Origin: Ignavibacteriaceae bacterium
GTDB taxonomy: Bacteria > Bacteroidota > Ignavibacteria > Ignavibacteriales > Ignavibacteriaceae
NCBI GenBank assembly: GCA_019912505.1
Contig: JAIOIM010000553.1
Location: forward strand, 1 to 6,982
Reading direction: 5' to 3'
DNA: 6,982 nucleotides
Below the pieces are notes generated by a model. That model was not told the origin of the DNA. It searched no databases and worked only from the letters and a program-made list of their open reading frames with translations. Positions 1 to 5,036 of this stretch are shown piece by piece (within the stretch, counting starts at the first letter, position 1; every line of letters begins with the position of its first letter). The translations under genes were made by a program, and so were the position numbers.

Positions 1-185
1 TACTCGATGTTGCCGGTGCAAATATGGATATGCTAAAAAATTTCGGTATACCAATGGGCAACATTCAAAAATCGAATTTATGCACATACGAGGTTGATTA
101 TCTTCTTCACTCATACCGGCAGCACGGACCGAAATCCGGTCGCGCTCTCGGAGTAATAGCTATGAAAGAAAACCATGCTGAGTAA
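1..185 (+). CDS. pgeF: Peptidoglycan editing factor PgeF / laccase-domain (YfiH, DUF152) protein, 3' end only
   Basis: This is the C-terminal 60 residues of a protein cut off by the window edge; the first whole codon begins at 3 and the TAA stop is 183-185. The visible part contains a short helix ending NFGIPMGNIQKSNLCTYE, then LLHSYRQHGPKSGRALGVIA. This matches the family's C-terminal pattern: a conserved Cys-Thr-Tyr, a Ser-Tyr-Arg stretch, then Ser-Gly-Arg before a hydrophobic end strand. Family members, formerly called multicopper polyphenol oxidases, are now regarded as peptidoglycan-editing or nucleoside-processing enzymes in the cytoplasm. The metal ligands of the active site lie upstream and cannot be checked here. 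Its last 11 bases overlap the start of the downstream transporter, so the two are probably co-translated. The family call is fairly secure for so short a fragment; the exact substrate is not. Confidence 0.82.
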   Translation, partial: LDVAGANMDMLKNFGIPMGNIQKSNLCTYEVDYLLHSYRQHGPKSGRALGVIAMKENHAE

Positions 186-1098
186 CAAAGCGGGCATCGC
201 CTCGGTTTATATTTTAATTTGTATTATATGGGGTACAACCTGGCTTGCAATACGTGCAAGTCTCGAATCGCTTACACCATTTTATTCAGCCTCGTTCCGC
301 TTTTTTATAGCCGCTTTTTTTATTTACCTATTAATGATGGCGAGGGGAATAAAAATTCAAAAAGATACTCTTTCGATAAAGCTGTATCTTTTGCAGGGAA
401 TATTTTCTTTCGCAATTCCTTTCGGGTTGGTTTACTGGGCAGAGCAGTTTGTTCCGTCGGGTCTTGCCTCGGTATTGTTTGGCGTATTTCCATTTTTTGT
501 AGCTTTGTTTTCATTCATTTTTATCCCGAACGAACATATTGGTATTTACAAACTAACTGGTATGGTTCTTGGCTTTGCGGGCATATTAATAATTTTTTCG
601 GATGATCTTGGCGGTAATCTTTCTCTCTATTTGGTGGGAATGTTTGCCGTAGTACTTTCCGGTATATTGCAGGCGGCAATGGCAGTGATGATAAAAAAAC
701 ACGGGGGGTATTTACACTCGCTTTCGATGAATCTTTTTCCGATGATTATAGGAGCGGTTGTTATGCTTTTATCCGCAATTATTTTTGAAGATTCTTCAAA
801 ACTTCAGTTTAACTATACCGCGGTATGGTCTGTTTTATATCTTGGATTTTTCGGCAGTGTTGTTACTTTTACATCCTACTATTGGCTTATGAAAAGGATA
901 AATATTGTTATTCTTTCACTGACCGGTTTTATAACGCCGATTGTGGCATTAATTGCGGGTTGGCTCTTTTACAGCGAACAGCTATCTTTGTATGATTTTA
1001 TTGGATGTTTATTTGTATTGGCAGGTATTTTAACAGCCAATTTCAGGGGAATTAAAAAACTTAAGACTGAAGAAATTATAAAAGAACCGGCAGTGTAG
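175..1098 (+). CDS. EamA/DMT-superfamily transporter (10 TM, drug/metabolite exporter-like)
   Basis: An integral inner-membrane protein of 307 residues, the usual length for the drug/metabolite transporter superfamily. It is built as two EamA repeats of about five hydrophobic segments each. The first repeat opens with IIWGTTWLAIR (residues 17-27), a signature of the family, and contains WAEQFVPSGLASVLFG (88-103) with a following helix. The second repeat starts near residue 150 and ends with GFITPIVALIAGW (251-263), an acidic SEQL turn (267-270) and a final helix LFVLAGIL. The C-terminal tail is short and charged. The ATG at 175 lies inside the end of pgeF (11-base overlap), and no strong ribosome binding site is visible, so coupling to pgeF is likely. 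Substrate cannot be read from sequence; relatives export amino acids, metabolites or drugs. The neighbouring folate genes 21 bases downstream do not by themselves indicate a pterin substrate. Confidence 0.9.
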   Translation: MLSNKAGIASVYILICIIWGTTWLAIRASLESLTPFYSASFRFFIAAFFIYLLMMARGIKIQKDTLSIKLYLLQGIFSFAIPFGLVYWAEQFVPSGLASVLFGVFPFFVALFSFIFIPNEHIGIYKLTGMVLGFAGILIIFSDDLGGNLSLYLVGMFAVVLSGILQAAMAVMIKKHGGYLHSLSMNLFPMIIGAVVMLLSAIIFEDSSKLQFNYTAVWSVLYLGFFGSVVTFTSYYWLMKRINIVILSLTGFITPIVALIAGWLFYSEQLSLYDFIGCLFVLAGILTANFRGIKKLKTEEIIKEPAV

Positions 1099-1119
1099 AC
1101 CCGGTTGGTTTAGGAAAAT

Positions 1120-1539
1120 ATGTTAAATATAATTAGAATAAAAAAAGCAGTATTTTACGGTTATCACGGTGTTTTAAGTCAGGAGCAGAGCGTTGGCGGC
1201 AGGTTTGAAGCCGATGTGGATATGTATACTGACTTTACGGCAGCAGCAAAAGAAGACAGCCTTACACGAACGATAAATTACGAAAATGTTTATAAGTGCA
1301 TCAACCAACTTGCGCTCGAAAAAAAATACCACTTAATTGAAACCCTTGCTGTTCTTATTGCTGATGAACTGCTTGACCGTTTCGGAAATATTCAAAAACT
1401 TTCGGTAAGGGTTATAAAACAAAACCCCCCGCTCGGCGGCGTAGTTGATTGTGTTGAAGTAGAAGTTATAAAAACACGGGATGAACGGGAACGCGAAAAA
1501 CATAATATAGAACTTGCTTCGGCAGAGGTGAAATTATAA
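1120..1539 (+). CDS. folB: Dihydroneopterin aldolase FolB
   Basis: Cytoplasmic enzyme of folate synthesis that splits 7,8-dihydroneopterin to 6-hydroxymethyl-7,8-dihydropterin and glycolaldehyde. The protein (139 aa) shows the family landmarks in order: FYGYHGVLSQEQ at 12-23 with Glu22, the DSLTRTINYENVY stretch at 46-58 with Tyr54, YHLIETLA at 70-77 with Glu74, and VIKQNPPLGG at 98-107 with Lys100. These four residues correspond to the substrate-binding and catalytic Glu/Tyr/Glu/Lys of characterised FolB enzymes, so it should be active as an octameric aldolase. The ATG at 1120 follows AGGA (1112-1115) at short spacing. The last 20 residues form a charged tail (RDEREREKH and on) beyond the usual ~120-residue domain; its DNA also carries the probable ribosome binding site for folK. 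The product is the substrate of FolK, encoded next. Confidence 0.95.
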   Translation: MLNIIRIKKAVFYGYHGVLSQEQSVGGRFEADVDMYTDFTAAAKEDSLTRTINYENVYKCINQLALEKKYHLIETLAVLIADELLDRFGNIQKLSVRVIKQNPPLGGVVDCVEVEVIKTRDEREREKHNIELASAEVKL

Positions 1540-2034
1540 TTCATTCAGTTTATATTGCCCTCGGTTCTAACAAAGGCGATAGATTAAGTTTTATAAAACG
1601 CGCTGAATGAAATAAATAAACACCCGGACTGCAATGTTAAAAAAACCGGAGGTGTTTACGAGACAAAACCTTACGGAAATATTAAACAGCAAAATTTTTA
1701 TAATACCGCCGCATTTATAAAAACAAGTTTAAGCCCTAAGGAACTGCTTTTATTTATAAAAGAATTAGAAATAAAAAACGGTCGTACCAGTTCTGAACGC
1801 TGGGGACAGCGCGAGATTGATATCGACATTCTTTTTTATGATGATTTGATTTCTTCCGATGAAGAGTTAACCGTACCGCATAAAGAAATTGAATTGAGAG
1901 ATTTTGTGCTGCTGCCGCTCGCAGATATTGATGGAGAATTCATTCATCCTGTTTCGCGCAAAAGTATATCGGCACTATTAGTAGAAGCCGGCAACGGTAA
2001 CATTCTAAAAAAAGTTAGCGGTAAAATATTATAA
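1539..2034 (+). pseudogene. folK: HPPK (folK) with non-canonical start and a one-base frameshift; disrupted gene or sequence error
   Basis: 6-hydroxymethyl-7,8-dihydropterin pyrophosphokinase transfers pyrophosphate from ATP to the FolB product. The N-terminal part reads HSVYIALGSNKGDRLSFI in one frame and then hits TGA at 1608-1610. From 1603 onward the frame one base later continues without a stop to TAA at 2034, with LNEINKHPDCNVKKTGGVYE, QQNFYNTA, ERWGQREIDIDILFY (the HPPK signature; the two Mg-binding Asp codons are at 1819 and 1825) and LTVPHKEIELRDFVLLPL. Removing one base, for example from AAAA at 1595-1598, gives a normal 164-residue HPPK. No ATG, GTG or TTG is available at the 5' end; the best start is ATT at 1539, sharing a base with the folB stop (TAATT, where TAATG is expected), with AGAGGTG at 1524-1530 upstream. 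All core motifs survive, so this is either a very recent lesion, recoding, or two sequence errors. The HPPK identity is very secure; the pseudogene status is not. Confidence 0.8.
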
Positions 2035-2040
2035 TTACCC

Positions 2041-2044
2041 GGAG
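2041..2044 (+). promoter_or_regulatory. Ribosome binding site that supports the TTG start of the deoxynucleoside kinase
   Basis: GGAG ends six bases before TTG at 2051, ideal spacing. No ATG occurs before the P-loop codons of the kinase, so this site together with the protein alignment fixes TTG as the start. Confidence 0.65.
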
Positions 2045-2050
2045 TTTAAT

Positions 2051-2710
2051 TTGGAACAAAATTCTGAAATAAAATATATAGCCATTGAAGGCGTAATAGG
2101 GGCTGGTAAATCTACACTTGCAAAAAAAATAAAAGATAAGTTAAGCGCCGAACTTTTGATGGAACAGTTCGAAACGAATCCTTTTCTTGAAAAGTTTTAC
2201 GGCGACCGCAAGGGATTTGCGTTTCAGACGCAGATGTTTTTTTTGATAAACCGGTACAAACAGCAGGAAGCATTGGCGCAGGAAAATCTTTTTCGTGATT
2301 ATATTGTCTGCGATTACATTTTTGAAAAAGACAGGATATTTGCATACCTCAACCTTAGCGGTGAAGAGCTAAAATTATATGAGAGTATTTTCCCGTTGTT
2401 AAACCGCTCGCTTCGTAAACCCGATCTTGTTGTGTATCTTCAAAGCAGTGTTGAGAGGCTGATGTTTAATATAAAAAAACGAAGTCGCAAAATTGAACGT
2501 AACTTAACGCGCAGCTATATTGAGGAACTTAGCGAAGCCTACAACCATTTTTTCTTTAGGTATAGCTCAACACCGCTGCTTATTGTAAACGGCAGCGAAA
2601 TAGATTTTGTAAAAAGTGGTGAAGATTTTGAAGAGCTGTTCCGGCAGATATTCAGGGAGGACAGGGGAATAATTGAGTATTTTAAACCTGAATCGAGAAA
2701 GTTCGAATGA
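2051..2710 (+). CDS. Deoxynucleoside kinase (dGK/dAK/dCK family)
   Basis: Cytoplasmic salvage kinase that phosphorylates a deoxynucleoside to its 5'-monophosphate using a nucleoside triphosphate. In its 219 residues it shows the P-loop IEGVIGAGKSTLA (12-24), EQFETNPFLEKFY (38-50, the conserved acidic residue plus NPF/L motif), QTQMFFLINRY (59-69, the Gln and aromatic residues that hold the base), CDYIFEKDRIFAYLNL (87-102, equivalent to the D/E-R-S segment), PDLVVYL (124-130) and an Arg/Lys-rich lid, KKRSRKIER (142-150). Length and layout fit bacterial deoxyadenosine/deoxyguanosine kinases; which base it prefers cannot be decided here. Translation starts at TTG. It follows folK by 16 bases and its TGA overlaps the next gene's ATG (ATGA, 2707-2710). 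To my knowledge, a kinase of this family beside folK recurs in Bacteroidetes/Chlorobi-type genomes, so the position looks like conserved context. Confidence 0.92.
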   Translation: MEQNSEIKYIAIEGVIGAGKSTLAKKIKDKLSAELLMEQFETNPFLEKFYGDRKGFAFQTQMFFLINRYKQQEALAQENLFRDYIVCDYIFEKDRIFAYLNLSGEELKLYESIFPLLNRSLRKPDLVVYLQSSVERLMFNIKKRSRKIERNLTRSYIEELSEAYNHFFFRYSSTPLLIVNGSEIDFVKSGEDFEELFRQIFREDRGIIEYFKPESRKFE

Positions 2711-2910
2711 TTAAACTGTTTTATTTCGCACTCTACGCTTATCTGTTTTATTTTATAATAAAGCTGCTTCGCAAATTGTTTACAAGTAAATCGAAACAAA
2801 CCACCGCCGGTAATGTAAATTATAATCGGCGACCTAAAAGTAAATTTGAAAACATAGAAGAAGCCAAATTTACAGTAATTGATGAAGATAAAAAGGAAGA
2901 TCAAAAGTAA
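2707..2910 (+). CDS. Small single-TM protein of unknown function
   Basis: A 67-residue protein I cannot assign to a characterised family. Residues 2-20 are a hydrophobic, aromatic-rich helix (IKLFYFALYAYLFYFIIKLL), followed at once by basic residues (RKLFTSKSK). By the positive-inside rule the C-terminal 40 residues should face the cytoplasm. That tail is polar, with a basic middle part (NRRPKSKFE) and an acidic end (IEEAKFTVIDEDKKEDQK). The layout, a short membrane anchor plus an E-E-A-x-F-like acidic tail, resembles small proteins such as DUF4834 of Bacteroidetes, but that is a resemblance only. The ATG overlaps the kinase stop by four bases and the glycosyltransferase begins three bases after its TAA, so it is locked into the operon. 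This translational coupling and the plausible membrane topology argue that it is a real gene. Confidence 0.75.
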   Translation: MIKLFYFALYAYLFYFIIKLLRKLFTSKSKQTTAGNVNYNRRPKSKFENIEEAKFTVIDEDKKEDQK

Positions 2911-2913
2911 ACG

Positions 2914-4026
2914 ATGAGCAGGAAGAATATTTTTTCAAATTTTGTAAATACTTTTTTTCGGCGATTGTTTGAAGTAAAAGAAAGCCACAGCTTAGAGCTT
3001 GGCACACCAAAAAAATTTTTAATTGTAAGACAGCATAACCAGCTTGGCGATTTGCTTGCCGGGGTTTCATTGTTCAGAGCAATAAAGGAAACTTACCCGG
3101 AGAGTAATGTAACTTTGGTGCTTAGCCCGATAAATTATCCCGGACTTGTAAAAAACAAATTTATCGATCGTCTTTTTGTCTTCAATAAAAAAAAGCTTTA
3201 CAACCCTTTTTACGTTTGGAAATTTTGGAAACTGCTGAAAGAAAAATACGATGTTGCCATCGTTCCGGTAGTTGTTTCTATTTCTTTTACAAGCAACTTG
3301 ATAGCGGGGTTTGCAAACGCAAAAATAAAAATAGGCGCGAAACAACTTGACGGCAAAGTAAGCCAGAGCGCCTACTTCTTTCACCGCCGTATCGCGCTCG
3401 ACTGGCGGATGCACCCCGACTCGAACGTAAGCGAGCGGAGTCTTGATATTGTCCGTCCTTTTGGAATAACAACAAATAATTATTTTTCAGAAATCACTTT
3501 CGATGAAAATGATATAACCTCCGCAAAAGAATTTTTGACCGAAATAAAATACCGCCCCGGTCATCCCTTAATTGGCTTACATGTGGGTGCGGGTAAAGCG
3601 CCTAACTGCTGGTCGCTTATTAAATATGTTACCCTTATGAAACGCCTGCATGATGATTACAAAGCCGAATTTTATTTAACTGGCAGCCGAAGCGATAAAG
3701 AAGAAATTACGTATGTTTTAAAAAATTATGAAGGTAAAGTTCACACATTTATGAATAGAACCATACCGGAGGTTGCAGCGTTAATCTCGCTTTCCGATTT
3801 ATTTGTTACAAACGATACTGGTATTATGCACGTTGCCGGTTCTACAAATACTCCGCAGGCATCTATCTTTGGACCAACAAATCCGTTTTGCTGGGCACCG
3901 ATAGGCAGCAATAAATTATTTGCCCGCCGTTCTGAATTAATAGACGATGTGACGGTTCAGGACGTGTATGACATCTGCGAAACGTTTCTTTCAAAAAACA
4001 AAAAGACAATAAACTTTAGTGGCTGA
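2914..4026 (+). CDS. Glycosyltransferase family 9 (heptosyltransferase-like) protein
   Basis: A 370-residue GT-B fold transferase of the ADP-heptose:LPS heptosyltransferase family. The N-terminal domain carries FLIVRQHNQLGDLLAGVSLF (35-54), equivalent to the family's I-R-x-x-x-x-G-D-x-L acceptor-side loop. The C-terminal domain has LIGLHVGAGKAPNCWS (219-234), the family's GxHxGAG..K.W nucleotide-sugar segment, then FYLTGSRSD (253-261), SDLFVTNDTGIMHVAGSTN (294-312) and IFGPTNP (318-324), the conserved D-T-G-x-M-H-x-A and F-G-x-T-x-P motifs. There is no membrane helix; such enzymes act at the cytoplasmic face of the inner membrane, typically on lipopolysaccharide core or another surface glycan. 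The donor sugar cannot be deduced. It starts three bases after the small membrane protein gene with only a weak AAGGAAG upstream (2893-2899), and its end overlaps the phosphatase gene by eight bases. It is not in a larger LPS cluster here. Confidence 0.92.
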   Translation: MSRKNIFSNFVNTFFRRLFEVKESHSLELGTPKKFLIVRQHNQLGDLLAGVSLFRAIKETYPESNVTLVLSPINYPGLVKNKFIDRLFVFNKKKLYNPFYVWKFWKLLKEKYDVAIVPVVVSISFTSNLIAGFANAKIKIGAKQLDGKVSQSAYFFHRRIALDWRMHPDSNVSERSLDIVRPFGITTNNYFSEITFDENDITSAKEFLTEIKYRPGHPLIGLHVGAGKAPNCWSLIKYVTLMKRLHDDYKAEFYLTGSRSDKEEITYVLKNYEGKVHTFMNRTIPEVAALISLSDLFVTNDTGIMHVAGSTNTPQASIFGPTNPFCWAPIGSNKLFARRSELIDDVTVQDVYDICETFLSKNKKTINFSG

Positions 4027-4972
4027 TTTTATTGCCGCTGTAGATATGGGAACAAATTCTTTTCACATGATTGTGGCAAGAGTAAAAAACGACGGAACAG
4101 GATTTAAAGTTGTTGATAAGGAAAGAAAACAAATTAGGCTTGCAGCCCACATGGGAGAGGATTTGTCGTTTATCTCGAATGAAGAACTTGAATGTTCGAT
4201 TGAAATATTAAAAAATTTCAAAAAGATATCTTCCCTTTATAATACCGAACTAAAAGCAAAAGCAACCAGCGCCGTGCGCGAGGCGGATAACCGACCCGAA
4301 TATGTAAGACAAATTTATAAACACACCGGCGTTTATGTTCAAACCATTGAAGGGCATGAGGAAGCGGTGCTTATTTTTAAAGGCGTGCGGCATGGTCTAA
4401 AACTGCACGATGAAAAACTTCTTAACATAGATATCGGGGGCGGAAGTTCAGAGTATTCGCTTGGTACAAAAGATAAGTTTGAGTTTGCCGAGAGTGTAAA
4501 AATTGGGGCTGTAAGGCTTACAAAAAAATATTTTCCCGACTTCGTGATAACCGATGAAAGAACACGCGACTGTTCAAATTATATCGAGGAACAAATAAAG
4601 TCATCACCTATAAATATAAATTGCAATTTTAATTTAGTCTCCGGTAGTTCCGGTACAATACAGGCGGCGGCTAAATTAATAATAGCGCATTATCACATGC
4701 CGCAGCGAAAAAATCTAAACGGGTTTATATTTTCGTACGATCAGTTAAACGAAGTTGTGGATCTTATCTTCTCTAAAAAAAAATTAGAAGAGAGATTGGA
4801 AATAAACGGACTTGAGGAAAAAAGAGCGGATATAATAGCTGCGGGAATATTAGTTCTTCAAAAATCGTTTGAGTTGTTTAACATCCAACAAATGAAAATA
4901 TCTACCTCTGCGCTGCGCGAAGGTATAATACTTGATGAACTCGAAAAACGAGATAACCATACTGCTGTTTGA
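4019..4972 (+). CDS. Ppx/GppA-family phosphatase (exopolyphosphatase / pppGpp phosphohydrolase type), short form
   Basis: A cytoplasmic ASKHA-fold phosphatase; family members release phosphate from polyphosphate chains or convert pppGpp to ppGpp. The 317 residues cover only the two-lobed catalytic domain and lack the C-terminal HD-like domain of the ~500-residue enterobacterial enzymes. Motifs in order: AAVDMGTNSFHMIVAR (6-21, phosphate 1 loop), ATSAVREADN (82-91), IEGHEEAVLIF (110-120, whose Glu pair includes the family's catalytic Glu), NIDIGGGSSEYSL (136-148, phosphate 2 loop), VSGSSGTIQA (207-216), RADIIAAGILVL (269-280, adenosine-type motif) and STSALREGI (295-303). The start is GTG at 4019, overlapping the glycosyltransferase end by eight bases with no clear ribosome binding site, so re-initiation is likely. 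Sequence alone does not separate polyphosphatase from pppGpp hydrolase. It is probably the last gene of the upstream unit. Confidence 0.92.
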   Translation: MADFIAAVDMGTNSFHMIVARVKNDGTGFKVVDKERKQIRLAAHMGEDLSFISNEELECSIEILKNFKKISSLYNTELKAKATSAVREADNRPEYVRQIYKHTGVYVQTIEGHEEAVLIFKGVRHGLKLHDEKLLNIDIGGGSSEYSLGTKDKFEFAESVKIGAVRLTKKYFPDFVITDERTRDCSNYIEEQIKSSPININCNFNLVSGSSGTIQAAAKLIIAHYHMPQRKNLNGFIFSYDQLNEVVDLIFSKKKLEERLEINGLEEKRADIIAAGILVLQKSFELFNIQQMKISTSALREGIILDELEKRDNHTAV

Positions 4973-4984
4973 AAAAACGATACC

Positions 4985-5015
4985 TTTTAATAGTCTCCCC
5001 CTATCTTTATATTTG
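4985..5015 (+). promoter_or_regulatory. Candidate Bacteroidetes-type promoter for lepA
   Basis: TATATTTG at 5008-5015 fits the TAnnTTTG -7 element of the Bacteroidetes housekeeping sigma factor exactly. A T-rich stretch (TTTTAA, 4985-4990) lies 19 bases upstream, where a weak TTG-like -33 element would be. It stands in the only sizeable gap of the window, 22 bases before the lepA ATG, which implies a very short leader. The gap contains no convincing terminator hairpin for the upstream genes, so read-through is also possible. The assignment depends on the organism belonging to this group. Confidence 0.5.
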
Positions 5016-5036
5016 CAACTCATTTTTTAAGAGTAT

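Noticed and set aside
219..605. 128-codon open frame overlapping the EamA transporter in another frame
   Set aside because: It lies wholly inside a well-supported membrane protein gene and shows no recognisable motif; hydrophobic T-rich codons read out of frame readily give such ORFs.
1085..1106. AACCGG / CCGGTT inverted repeat around the transporter stop codon
   Set aside because: The stem is only six base pairs with a 10-base loop and no T run, and the folB ribosome binding site follows closely; too weak to call a terminator.
1539..1612. FolB-FolK fusion by stop read-through, since folB and the distal part of folK share a reading frame
   Set aside because: The shared frame contains further stops at 1585-1587 and 1594-1596 and does not encode the HPPK N-terminus, so simple read-through of TAA 1537-1539 would not make a bifunctional protein.
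2112..3475. Several reverse-strand open frames opposite the kinase, small protein and glycosyltransferase genes
   Set aside because: All are covered by confident + strand genes, have no family-like motifs, and reflect low stop density opposite AT-rich coding sequence.
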